This document shows positions 1 through 12,900 of a stretch of DNA of 64,000 bases, piece by piece (the first letter of the stretch is position 1; each line of letters starts with the position of its first letter). Position numbers and translations under genes: made by a program. Below the pieces are notes generated by a model. The model was not told where the DNA came from. It saw nothing but the letters and a program-made list of their open reading frames with translations, and searched no databases. Origin of the DNA: Diphasiastrum complanatum (taxonomy: Eukaryota > Streptophyta > Lycopodiopsida > Lycopodiales > Lycopodiaceae); the NCBI GenBank assembly GCA_029204225.1, contig CM055095.1:24039641-24103640 (forward strand), read 5' to 3'.

Positions 1-784
1 TTACCTGGTATGCAGATGCTTGTTACAAAAGCTTATCATTGTAGATCCTCCTTTGTCTTATTCATGTTCAGAGCTGGCTTGACTGACGCTACTGCAAGAG
101 TCTGTCCGTTTCTAGCTCAAATTTGTCATTGAAACATGCCATGAAAGATAATCTGCTACTAAATGTTAGAAATATCTGAATCCATAAAATCTAGATACAA
201 GCTCATGTGTGTGAATGGATCTTTCAGGCTAAATGTACAGTGTCGCTAGAAACCCGGCAATTTACATCAGCATGGTTTAGAAGAGAATACATTGACGCAT
301 TTTATGTTCTGCGAGGAAATTATTTCCTCGGGCTAGGAGATAAGGTATCTGGAGGAACTTGTTTTTCCGAGCTCCAACCCAGGGGAACAATTTGGGTGAA
401 GATACACCCAGGCTTGCAGTTTGCAACTTGCAATTCACAGCAAAGGCCTTCTCACTTTTCAAAGAAAGAAAAGAATAAAAAGGAAAAGTCAGTTAAAAGG
501 CAATTCTGATAATCACCCTTCAGCTACAAATACGAATGCTCAGGAAAAAAAATTACATGTCAAGTTGAAAGTTAAATATAAAAGAGACCTTCAGTTGGAA
601 TGGAGTGTTTGCTCTTCAAATTCCATGCTTGTCCAGACCGCAAAAATATTCTCCCATGACTTAAGAGTTTCTAAGCTGCTTGAAGACCAAATTTGACCTT
701 TCTTTGACAGTTTAATTATCAGAATTCTACTTATTACCCTTCTTTCAACTTATTTGCTCTCCCTTGTAATGTAAAAAGCTAGTA

Positions 785-905
785 TTTCCCCCTCCTATCA
801 GCTCGTGTGGTGTGGGGGTGCAGTGTGCTTACCAACCCAGGTTCACATTCACATCCTTGTGTGAGCGAATACCCTGGCCAAAAAGGACTTGATTAAGATC
901 AAATA
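785..905 (+). repeat. Possible tRNA-derived SINE head
   Basis: The stretch GGTGTGGGGGTGCAGTGTG followed about 20 bases later by CCAACCCAGGTTCACATTC resembles a degenerate pol III A box and B box pair (the B box consensus is GGTTCRANTCC). No poly(A) tail or target duplication was found. It could be chance similarity. Confidence 0.3.
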
Positions 906-2723
906 CAATTGTCCCTGTCTCTTACGTGCACGTTTCTAATCACTTTGCACTAGCTTACTTTTTCTGCGTTTTCCTGTTTCTCAATTTTTGTTTGTTGTTT
1001 TCCAGAGAATCCATGTTTCCCAACTAGGAGACTTTTCTCAAAAGCAAGCTCGCATCAGAGATTTAGAAATCTATTTACACATACAAACCTGCATGCATAA
1101 ACTCACAAGTGAGTCAAAAAATCTCCAACATTAAACTTGTCGTAATTTCACACTATGTAGTCTCTTACAAACTTTAGATGCTCCATTGCAATAATGTCAA
1201 AGATCAAAGCACGCAGCAATGCATTTGATAGATATGAGAGAAGAGGGGAGAGAGGACACACAATTGTAATAGAGATTTGCATAACGTATTCAGCCTATTT
1301 GGTTATTGTGAGCACGTTCATATAAAAATGGGTACAGACCAGTATGTGGCAAACAATGTTATTAAATAGTGCTACAGCTGATTAGTAAACTGTAACAGCT
1401 TATGAACTGCTGATGTGGAACTCGGTTGACAACTCCTACAAGCTCACAATGTCAGCTTTCACAATTTGCATTGTTACGCTCAACTGTGTAGAGGAATACT
1501 AATGTTGAATTTCAAAAAAATATTCTCTTCTAATACAAACCCACAGCCCTTCAAAATCCTTGCGTTGCTTGATCTATTCCACATGTTAGTAAGATTTGTT
1601 ACCTCTATTTCATCAAAAGTTGGCTGAGATTCTGTATTCCGCCCATGCAGGCCAGAGTTTGTAGTGTTATGATCAAAAAAATTGTATATGCAATTCTTCC
1701 TTCATTTTTCTTCTACATTTATACTGTGGTTGATTTCCAGTAGTTTTGCAGCTGGAAAAATTAACCATGCATTCTGGTTCCATACATCTCAGAAAAACAT
1801 CATGTTGTTTGCTGAATGTTATAGTCAACCATCCAAAATTAGCCAAATTCAATAAACTAAGCAAATTCCATAGAAATTATCTAAAGTTTAATATTAATTA
1901 CTGGCGAACCATGCATGTCATATCAAAATACATAACATGGGACATCACTGATGAGAAAGTGGGAATTGGAAGTGAATAGTTAGTCTATTCACATGGCACA
2001 ACAAATTCAATGTGGCCCAAGTTACTATATAGTATGAACCAACAAGCTACTAAATCTTAGCAATTCCTACAAGCTATAATCTAGCTCTATGATTCATTGT
2101 TCTTCTCCTTGGATGAGTACTCTTCAAATCTCCTCTGAGTCTCAAACATTGAGCTATTGTCATCAACAGAGGATGCAAAAGGAGGAAATTTGTGACAAGG
2201 CTTTGCTTTGTTGCTGCCTTGTAGAAGAATGGCCTCTGCACAGCTCAGACAACCTCGCATGTACAGTCGAACCTTAATCTCATATCTACATCCAAGCAGA
2301 TTCATAAGCCTACTAGTATGTAATGTTTGTGCTCTTCCTCTATCTCTATGCACTAATGGCTTTGGCATATCTCTATTGTGTTGGCAATTTACCTCTCGCT
2401 CCACCTCCTCTTGTTCCTTGTAATGTCCCGCTCATGCTTCCTCATCAAATCCCTCTCTACCCTTTTGTTATCTCATTCTTTATGAGCCATGGCCATCATC
2501 ACTCTCTGATGCATCCTAACATAATCCACCATGTCATAATGCATCTAACTTCATTTTCACAACTTAATAAGTGCTCCATTGTTTGTTACATGCATGATGC
2601 AAATATTCAATAATCCAAGGAAAGCATGTGAGTGCCTATGAAACATCCCAAATACTCAGATTTGAGCCTTATCTGATTGTCGTGCTCTTTTGCTTCCATG
2701 TGTCATCTCCAAGATCCAGCAAT

Positions 2724-2817
2724 CCAAGAGTAGATTTCCTTTGTAGCAAAGCTTGCAAGGCAATTGGTTACCAAGAGTAGATTTCCTTTGTAGCAAGGCT
2801 TGCAAGGCAATTGGTTA
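2724..2817 (+). repeat. 47-bp tandem duplication, two copies
   Basis: Bases 2724-2770 and 2771-2817 repeat the same 47-bp unit, which begins CCAAGAGTAGATTTCC and ends CAATTGGTTA. They differ at one base (caaagc versus caaggc). The near identity indicates a recent local duplication within the presumed FTSHI1 intron. Confidence 0.9.
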
Positions 2818-3216
2818 CTGATCGCTCATATTGCCATCAATCTTGAGACCCAAAGAACTTAAACTTCATGTGAGTATGGTCCAAACCCTAGCATGTTGAG
2901 ACAAAGTTAATTGGACTACAAGAGAGTCGATCACAAAAAAAGTTGGGTGAGAGAATCCATGAAAATGACTCCTTAATACCATTGAGGAGCCATCACAAAA
3001 TTCTTCACGAGAGGCAGAAAAATCATAAAAATTACGTTATAGGGTAGCTACATGCAGCATATTAGTTATTAAAAAGAACAGATTAATGAAGCTACAACCA
3101 TATACAAGGGCAAATATTTTGCCAACAAAGTGAAACAACCAATATAAAAAGAATAGATGTATGCTGTAAATTTTCAAAAAGACCTAAACAATGCAAAAAT
3201 TTAAGTCCTCTAATAA

Positions 3217-3300
3217 GGACCAAGTTGGTTAGGGCTTCCTTTCCTCTCCATGAGGTCACGAGTTCAACTCCAAGACACCACACAAACCAGGACATAGAAG
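3217..3300 (+). repeat. Possible tRNA-derived SINE head in FTSHI1 intron
   Basis: CCAAGTTGGTTAGGGC resembles a tRNA A box and GAGTTCAACTCC, about 40 bases downstream, resembles a B box. The spacing fits a tRNA-like head. The sequence is not a full tRNA because no acceptor stem pairs. A SINE is more likely than a tRNA gene. Confidence 0.4.
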
Positions 3301-3821
3301 AGAAAACAAAAATCAGGGAGCTCAACTAAGCAAAAATTTGGAAATGATTAACGAGTAAACGGGCAATTGATTGTATTACAACTTTTCTTACTGAACAATG
3401 GACCTTGAGCTCAAACTCACTCAAAAGTTTGACAAGAGAGCTACATCATGAAAAGTAGACAAAGAATTGATGCAAATCTTCTGAAAATGTGCACTATAAA
3501 ACATCAAAACCAAAAGTTTGCCATTGTGATTTCGAGTTGCTGGCGAGATTGAAATATATCCAAATTGACAACTTCAATTTGAGAGGTCATGAGCTTAGTA
3601 GGTGAAGCTTGCAACAAAATATACATGTAACCATTCAGATAGAAAACCCACACAAATAAACAATGTGAACAACAAAATGTTAGCCAGCAAGCACTACGTA
3701 TGGTCTCATCAGTAGCCAAACAGAAGCTGTTATGTGGGTTTTGAGAATCCAAGTTTCCTTTAGCATGACAAAAAATACACAATTCAGAGTATACTATAGG
3801 GCTTCTATGGTCCAAGACAAC

Positions 3822-3887
3822 CTCTTGCAGCTCCTCGACAACCTCGTCAATTCCAGCTACATCTGCAAATCCGATGCCTGTAGAACC
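3822..3887 (-). CDS. FTSHI1: FTSHI1 exon 5 (start of AAA domain)
   Basis: This 66-bp exon encodes 22 residues from [14 protein letters not shown] to VVEELQE. It is preceded by TGCAG at the acceptor and followed by GTTGTC at the donor. FADVAG is the conserved entry motif of FtsH-type AAA domains. Open frame continuing to 3504 is intron read-through, since family similarity stops at the donor. Confidence 0.88.
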
Positions 3888-6800
3888 CTGCAGCGACATA
3901 GAAGATGAGACACAAAGAGCAGAAACTCCTTGTACATCTATAGCAGGCATACTTCCTCAAACTTCAAATCTCAAAGACCTAATCCAAAAAGGTAAAACTC
4001 ACCTCCACACGTGCTTGAGGTTTTGACTGTCCAAACTCAATAGCTTGCCATAAGTCCTACACAAGTCCAAAAACTAATCAATCCTGATTTTGTGGCACTC
4101 AGAGTATCAGTTGGAGGTCAAGCTATGTAATCTTTATGCATAAACCACTGACTGACCCTTCAATGTTACTAACAGAAAAAACCCTGTTCTGAAATTTTAC
4201 GAAGACTAATACATCAATAGCATCAGTACAAATAGTTCATTTGGCCAAATAAGACATGCATTAAAAACAGATGGGTAAACCACCGGCATGGCCCCTTAAA
4301 AGGCTAGGTAGCAATCTATATGTCAAGGGGACCCACAAAATGAAAGTCACTAAAGGAATTGTCCAAAATCTTGCAAAATGGCACGGACGTGTATACTGGC
4401 TTAGATGGGCTGTCATTCAGAGTGGAGAGGGCTAACTCTCTTGTTTCATTGATTGTGCTAGGAAACATATAATATGAACAGTTTGTGCAAAAGTTTCAAC
4501 TGTGCTTAAACAGCCTTTACAGTAGGCAGTGTTGCATGAGTACTTTGAGTCAGCACTACTAAACTGTAAAGCAATAGTGGTCAACTGTTTTTTCTTGGAT
4601 CAAAGAAGAGTATCGGCCCATGGTGTTAAAATGAACAGTACAATTGTAAAGTCCTCACCACAGGATATTAGTCTAAGCATACCAATCAAAGCAACAACAC
4701 AAGGGAACGGGTGGTGGATAAACCAACCAAACCTAGATCGTACGGATCTAGCCCCCAAGCTATGGATCACTATGGATCAATCAGAGTCATGGAAAGAAGA
4801 ATCACACTAGCAGCATGTAGCTACCAATCACATAATCAAGCTTACACTAGTGAGAGCCCAACAAGTATACTTATACCCTCCAAGGCCCATGCACCACTAG
4901 TAGTGCACTGTGACGCCTCATTGGACACCTCTGCAGCCTATCTGGGCCACGTCATCCAGTTCCCTAATGACTCACTGATAGACCCATACCAACTCCACCA
5001 CCATGTGTTTAGGCCTACAACCATTAATTATGACCATGTACACATAAGAGCCCCAATTCCCTTATAGTCACAATTAACTTACGGGTTGTTGGTCTACCGG
5101 TCCCTAGCGTGGACACGCTACCCGAGACCAGTCATGGGCATGACATTCTTCCCCCCTTATTAAAGTTCTGTCCTCAAAACTTAAAATTGGGAAAGTTCCT
5201 CCTCAAGCTTCCTTCATGTTCCTAGGAATCATCATCGTCCGTACATCCCTTCCATTGAACCAGATGCTCGGTAGCTATACGATTTCTCAATCGTTTAGTT
5301 CTTGTATCCAAGATCTTTTCGAGTTCAAGACGAGATACACCCGATGATTCATCCAACAGGTCCAATTGATCTCCAGATCCAAGATGCTCTCCTCCACGTA
5401 GACTCTTCTTGAGACGGCTTACGTGAAATACAGGATGCACTTCAGATCCTGTCGGGAGTTCCAATTGGTAAGCTAAGGATCCGATCTTTTTCATGATCTT
5501 AAACGGTCTTCTATATCTAGGGGACAACTTATAATGCTTCTCGGTACGCATTACACTCAAATCCTTCGGGATTCTAAAATATACCCAATCTCCCACTTGG
5601 AAGTCTCTAGGTGATCTTTTCAGATTTGCATAATGTCGGTCCCTGTCCTGGGCACTCTGGACATTTTCATGCATGAAATCCGCTACTTTTTGAAACTTGA
5701 TCGTTCGAGTCTCAACCGCGATGGGTGATCTAGGCTCAAATCCGTATGCCTATGATAGTAGTAAGCATTCGGCTACCGGTTATAGCCCGTTTATGCTTAT
5801 GTACGGGCTATAACCGGTAGCCGAATGCTTACTACTAATATAGGCAAACTCAATCAATGGAAGATACTTCTCCCAATTAGATTGCCGTCGGGAAACATAT
5901 GCCCAAAGCATTTGTTCCATTGCCTGATTTGTTCTTTCCGTCTGTCCATCCGTTTCAAGATGATCAGAAGAACCCCAAGCTCAGTGTTGTCTCTAGTTTA
6001 GCAAACACGGCCGACCAAAAGTGACCGGTGAAGTTCGGATCGCGATCGCTCACAATTCACTTGGTAATCCGTAAAGCCTAAACAAACGCTCAACAAATAT
6101 CTGAGCTAAATCATAAGCCTTCGTGGTGGTCTTTACCGAATAAACGTAGCCAATTTGGTAAGACGGTCGACCACAATCCAAATTGCATCATGTTGTTTAT
6201 TCGTCCGCGGTAACCCAACCACGAAAGGAAATACTATCCCATCTCTTATCTGGGATATCCAATGGATGCAACAATCCGCCAACCTTATGGCGTTCAGCTT
6301 TATTCAACTGGCATTGATCACACTTGACCACATAAGATTCTACAAAGGGCTTGAGTTTTGGCCAATAAAAGTCCCTTCGTACCAAATCTAATGTACGATG
6401 TATGCTGAGATGTCCTGCGCATGGTGAGTCATGACATTCATAAAGAATCTTATTTTTTATAACATCCACATCAAGCACACAAACCTTCCCTTTCATGAAC
6501 AAAAGTCCACTACGAATAGAGAAGTCATCAGTACCCTTTATATCCTTCCCCCCAAACTGATCACCATGATCATCAGTCCCGCTTGATGAAACTGCTAGAA
6601 CCCTATTCCAGATTGGTCCAAAATGTGGGTCTTTCTCACAAAGACCTCTCAGGGAGGGATAAAAGTCTGTACTGATCTCAGTGAAGGAAAGTCCGTTCAC
6701 TTCACCAATTCGATAAGTGCATCAGCCACGTGATTAGATGAGCCTTTGATATACCGCACTTCAAAATCAAATTCTTGCATGAGTTCTGCCCATCTGGCCT

Positions 6801-9800
6801 TACGACCCCTCAAATCATTCTGATTACACAAATACTTTAAAGGTTGGTGATCTGTATTAACCAAGAACTTATTACCGTACAGGTAATGCCTCCATGATTT
6901 CAAAGCATGGATCACCGCAAAAAGCTCTTTTTCCTGCGTGGTATACCTAACCTGTGCATCGGTTAGTTTCTTACTTTCAAAGGCAACGGGCTGGCCCTCC
7001 TGTAAGAGAACAGCTCCAATAGTCGTATCACTCGCGTCAGTATTAATGACAAACGGCAAATCTAGATCCGCTATCCTCAAGACTAGAGCTGAGGCAATTA
7101 GAAGCTTGAGTTTCCGAAAACTCTCGTCTAATTTCTCATTCCATCTAATGGGAGGACTTGGCCTACCTTTGCGGCTTTTCACTCCTTTCAACATATTGTT
7201 GAGAGGCGCAGCAATCTTCAAGTACTCCTCTTAAGATACGTAAGACAGTACGGAGATGCTTAGCATGCTCTTTGAGTGTTCTGCTATAGATCAAAATATC
7301 GTCCAGAAACACTATTACAAACTTCCCCAAATATGGACGAAATAAATCGTTCATCATTTGCTGGAAAGCAGCCGGACCATTTGTTAAACCAAAGGGCAAA
7401 ACAAGAAACTCGTAGCGGCCAAACCTGGTCCTAAAACCGGTTTTAGATACATCTTCCGAATGAATCTTGATCTGATGGTATCCCATACGTAGATCAATTT
7501 TCGTGAAGTATTTAGCTCCATTCAATCATCTATGAGATCATCCATCCTGGGCAACGGGTATTTATTTTTAACTGTAAGTTTGTTCAAACCCTTGTAATCT
7601 ACACATAGCCAGAAACTCCCATCTTTCTTACTCTTAAGAAGGATAGGTGCTCCCCATGGAGATTTACTTGGTCTAATGTGCCCCATTCTGAGATACTCCT
7701 CGATTTTCCTAGCCACTTCCTCCTCTTCCTTTTGACTGAACCGATATGGTTGTCTGAAGATCGAATGGCTATCGGGCAAAAGATCTATCTTATGATCCAT
7801 CGACCGAGTGGGCAGTAGTCCATAAGGTAGCTGCTTCGGAAAAACTTCATAAAACTCTTGCTTTAAATCTTGCAAAAGTTGTTGTTCCTAATGTGAATTT
7901 TCGGTGTTAAAGCATGAAAACACATTCACATCCCCAACATCACAATGCATACGAGATTTTAAAAGCAAATGAAAGAGTTCATACTCAGAATCATGAAGTT
8001 TCTCTATTAATTCAGCCGAGGAAATCATCAGCGATGGAAGTACATTGGTCTCTCCAGAAATAGAGACAATTTGATCAAACTTATTCTTAAATACCATAGT
8101 ATGGTTTTTAAAACCTATCTCTAAAGAATCTGATTTATCGAAAAACCATTCATAGCCCAAAATCACATCAGTTCGGTCTAGATTCATGACATGGAAGTCC
8201 AACGGCTCAGCATAATCCTGCATCCGAAGCTCTAAGTTTGAGACTTTGACATCCCATATCTCAGTGTCCGACCCTGAGGCAAGACGGACCACGTAACGGT
8301 GATCACTGGCCATGGTGGGCACTTCGAGCTTCTGCACAAGTCGAGCATTCAAAAAATTGTGAGTACTACCTGAATCAAATAGCACATTTATGTCTTTCCC
8401 TAATATATTGCCGCTAATTCATTAGGCTTGAAATAAAATGCACTAAAGTTACAAGTACAAGCACAATTATTTAACAAATTGACTTCCAATTTACCTGCCG
8501 ATAAATCCACAACCATGAAACTTGACGACTTTGCTTTCCGTTAAGGGCACTGTTTGGCACGGTGCCCAGGTTTAGTAACGAGGTTAAAGATTCTCGGTAA
8601 AGCAGTCTACACAATGGGTCAAAGTAAGATAAAACACAGATTCTGTTTTAGCGCCGCCAACCGTGCTTTGTCTTTTACCACCAATTTCTTCTTATTCTTC
8701 TTCTTCTTTTGCTGTTGGTACGCTTTTGCTTCCAGCCCGTCGAAAAACTGCTTCTTTCGCTTGTTGGTTTTTTGCAGTTTGGGTTTCGGGGCCGTTTGGC
8801 CATGCACACTTTTCCGTGAAGCTACAACGGTGCTATCATAGGCTTTCGCCACACGGATAGCATCTTAGCGGCACCTTGGCCAAAGAGTCCAAGAACTCTT
8901 GGATATAACTGTCCATTTCTCGGTTGCCCATTTTGCAGTTGATAAAACGAACATACAGCTCGGAATCGTCTATTGTGACAAAAGCTTTCTGGAATTCCGT
9001 TAGGAATCCAGGCCAAGTCACCGGTTTCGTGGAAAGTTCCCTCCACCAAGAGGAGGCCTTGCCTTCTAGAAACAATAGAACCGAGTATATCCGAGGATAT
9101 TCGCTTATCCTCTGGGACGTTGTGCAAACTAAAGTAGCTTGTCCAACGGTTCACACAGTCCTCAACAACTTCCGGGCGCTTAAATCTTTTATCGCCGGAA
9201 AATGCTTCCGGCTGGTAGCCCAAGTTAGTTGAGGTGATGGCTTGCAATTGGTTAAATAGGTTTTGCATCTAGTTATCTCGTTGTTTATTACTTTGGTGAA
9301 GTTCTAGTACTGTCTTGCCCAGAGTGTGCAATGATTTATTTGAATCGAGGGCCTCATCATTGTCTGGTGATGCCGGTTGGATTTCCGTGTCATCACTAGC
9401 CGATGATGTCGGACGGATCACTGAAACACTATCATTGTCCATTGCAAAGTGTAACTGAAAAATTCAAAAATTTCGTTCAGTTTTCATTCCATTATAGGTA
9501 TAAAATTCGTTAATAAAACAGTGTCTAAAAAATCGTGTTTTCAAAATAGACCAAAGTGATATTAAATTATACCAATGGATTTTTGCAATGCCGACAAACA
9601 CAACAACGAAATTAAATTTATCAATTCAAATGCCATACCAACCGAATTAACCCCACTTTTATACAAGCCATTCACATCTACTGCAATATACAATAACAGT
9701 TCCAATATAACTGAGGAAACCCCTTGAGGAAAAAAAACACAAGTATTCAAAAAACATCCCTAACCACCCCCCCCCCCCCCCTACACCTACCAATGCATGG

Positions 9801-9901
9801 CATAACTTACGTTTACCAAAAAAAAACCTTAAGTTCATTGCCACGACCCCCCCCCCCCCCCCCCCTCCTCAGGCTCCTCTTCACGCGATGTGCAGTCCTG
9901 A

Positions 9902-9956
<55 letters not shown>

Positions 9957-12900
9957 CGCACTCGGGTGGGTGAAAAAATCTGTTTTCCATCACCTTCCAC
10001 CCAGTTACATCAAATAAACAGGTGATTGATGGGAGAGCTGGAGGGCAGAAGTGAGGCACTTACATAGGAGTTTTCAAATGTTTCTACTCTCACAGTTTTC
10101 CAATGTTCATTGCAAGAAGTCTTAGAGGCAAATGAGTCTGCTGTTTTTTGCAGATTCCATTGCTTTACCAGCATTTTACAGATTGCTATTGCTTTACCTT
10201 AGTTAGTTTCAAGCATTTGCAAAGTTTCTAAACAAGATTTGCAGGGTTTGCCCTTACTATGCCTGGGAAACAGAGAATATGCTGCCAAAATTTTCATAAA
10301 AACTGATTTTTGTAGGTTACATTAACTATTTTATCAGATAGCACTTGTTCTAAACCAAACCATTCCCAAGAAATGGCTTTACAGGCTCACAACCCTGCAA
10401 ACAAATTGTTAGTTTGCTGGAAAATGAAGCAAAGGCCTGAAACTCCATAGTAGACAGCCATGTAAACCTGTCAATCATCACCAACACTCACAGCCAAATG
10501 ATTAGAGTATTTTTGCCACTATTTCAGCCTTGTCTCACCGATTTAACACCAAACCGGCTTCCAAAAAAGCAATAGACAGCATTCGAATACAGGAATCACT
10601 TCTAAAAAGAACAAGAATTCTGAGGAAAAAATCCAATATAGCCAATAAAGTAACAGTTGCTTCTAAAAAGTGCCTACTGCAAAGTAATCGGCAACAATAG
10701 AATTCAAATAGAATTTCTTCCAGGAAATCAATTCGAAATGCTCAAAAAAAATGAATCGAATGTGAACCTGGTAGTGCACTTACCTCACAAACAATTGCAT
10801 TTCGAGAAAAATTTCCAACGGGAAGAAAATCCCAAAATTTCACCGTTTGTTGCTTACTCCACCGGAATCTCGAGAAAACGTCGAGATTCCACACATCACT
10901 TTCAATGGCAAAATCCCTGCTTAGACTGGCTCTGATACCAATGTAAAGTCCTCATCACAGGATACTAGTCTAAGCATACCAATCAAAGCAACAACACAAG
11001 GGAACGGGTGGTGGATAAACCAACCCAACCAAACCTAGATCATACGGATCTAGCCCCCAAGCTATGGATCAATCAGAGTCATGGAAAGAGGAATCACACT
11101 AGCATCATGTAGCTACCAATCACAGAATCAAGCTTACACTAGTGAGAGCCCAGCAGGTATACTTATACCCTCCAAGGCCCATGCACCACTAGTAGTGGAC
11201 TGTGACATCTCACTGGACACCTCTGCAGCCTATCTGGGCCACGTCATCCAGACCCATACCAACTCCACCACCATGTGTTTAGGCCTACAACCATTAATTA
11301 TGACCATGTACACATAAGGGCCCCAATTCTCTTATAGTCACAATTAACTTACAGGTTGTTGGTCTACCGGTCCCTAGCGTGGACAACCAGTCATGGGCAT
11401 GATAACAATCATTATGTTGAGAAAAGCTAATGATAGCATTTTACAGGATCAAGTGATACAAGAAAATATATTATAGATTCTTAAGGGAGACATGCCCACA
11501 TGAATATTCGCAGTTTGGGGAGACAACCTAAGATAAACCATGATAAACAAAGTCTACACGTTCTTTATGAACAATACTAGTTCATTGCACAAGGTAATAC
11601 AAGATGTCCAGAAAATACTTTAGATAGACTTCATAGGCTTTGCAATAAGCAGAGTTACTCTTAAGTAACTTAAGTCAGTGGCACTAAACTACAAAGCAGG
11701 AGCATGGTAGAGCTCAATGCAAATCAGTCTGTGGTGTCATATTGCAAAGCATGATCTACTACCATTCTATTGAAAAAGACTAAACACATAGAATGTTAGA
11801 GAATGGCAATTCTGTAAAATTTCAAAACAACAAACAGGACCAGCACTTGTTGAGGCAGATGATGTCAGCTTTGTGTTACAACTCTAAGGTACAAAACTTT
11901 TATGTCATGTGTGCCTAATGTATATCCAAGTAGGTTAGTATGAGCTATGAAGGTCGATATGGGAAGACAACCTAAGATAAGCCAAGATAAACAAAGTCCA
12001 TGGTAAATCACGGCACAAGATAAGATATTCCTATTGATCAAGGAATCCCTTCCCCACCTCAAGATCTAGAGTTCAATTCCATATAGGCAGGCGCCCATGA
12101 ACAAACAAGATAATAAATATACAGGATGACCCAGGTAGTTTGCTTAGTGTCAAGGATCTCCCATTTATCAAATGCCAATCGGCTTCCTTGGCATGTGACA
12201 ACAAAGCTTCAACACAAATATAGCAATGTGATGAAATTCTGGAGTTTTGCAATCAGGAAGCTGCCAATGGTTATTGAATGAGAGTTGCCACTGAACACAA
12301 AAGAATAAAGAGAGGACAATACAACAAAGCAATCATGTTCAGTGGGAAAACAGTGTTCTCCATGAGTACCATTTTGATCTAAAGAGTTAAGCCAATACTA
12401 TGCTCGAGCTATGTGCAACTCACTACAAGGTAAGCAATTGAGCATATTGAAAAAGTGTGGAGCCACAGTCCAACTAGATGTTCTTTTTTACGATATTTGA
12501 CCGATGGGCCATCAGAAACACTATCCTCAATGCCACAATAAACAAAATGATTGCTGCTGGACTAAAAAAATTACCTCAAAAAATGCATTTAATGAAGATG
12601 ATGTCGCGAAAATGTATATGTTGAAGAAGAGAAGAAAATCATGAACAAATCATATTGAATGAAAATATTGTAGAAGCCATCAGAATGTATATGTGAAGTA
12701 GCAGCCATAAACAAGAACTGTTAGACGCCAGTTGTGCTCTAGCACAGTCTCGGCACGACCAGTTACTAGGGGGCTGAGGGCCATGGCATTGGCCAGGGCC
12801 AATAACTGGGATGGACACCAAGGGACCTGTTGGGTTTCATGCGTCACTGGCAGTGGCCGGTGCGTAAAATGATCCACCCAACTATAGGTGCACTACCTGC

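Larger units (their letters stand above)
1..3821. other. Presumed FTSHI1 intron (left window edge)
   Basis: Exon 5 of FTSHI1 ends at 3822 with a GT donor, and the next expected coding block (the Walker A region, GPPGCGKT type) is not found on the minus strand down to base 1. This stretch is therefore read as an intron of at least 3.8 kb that runs out of the window. It holds two possible tRNA-derived SINE heads, a 47-bp tandem duplication and short open frames with no family I recognise, such as 2087-2404 on the minus strand, which is basic. No conserved exon was seen. A different gene in the first 200 bases cannot be excluded. Confidence 0.5.
4640..11409 (-). mobile_element. Ty3/gypsy chromovirus LTR retrotransposon in FTSHI1 intron (with TSDs)
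   Basis: The element proper is 4645-11404, flanked by the 5-bp duplication acaat at 4640-4644 and 11405-11409. Both LTRs are present (TGTAAAGTCC start). The 5' LTR is on the right because the element reads on the minus strand, as does the host gene. Reading leftward it has a PBS matching initiator-Met tRNA, a (GA)n and poly-C rich leader, gag, protease, RT, RNase H, integrase, a chromodomain-like C-terminus and a purine tract. The RT-RH-IN order and the C-terminal VQWKG motif identify a chromovirus. Frameshifts in gag, a deletion in RT and a palindromic rearrangement in integrase make it non-autonomous. Rough comparison of the LTRs shows a few percent substitutions plus indels, so the insertion is moderately old. 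Confidence 0.93.

Noticed and set aside
2087-2404. Transposase-like basic protein
   Set aside because: The Arg/Lys-rich frame has no DDE or zinc-finger pattern that I could follow.
2724-2817. CRISPR-like repeat
   Set aside because: Two adjacent copies without spacers, in a plant nuclear setting. It is a simple tandem duplication.
3504-3821. Continuation of FTSHI1 exon 5 as coding
   Set aside because: Similarity ends at the donor after EELQE. The expected AAA core does not follow in this frame.
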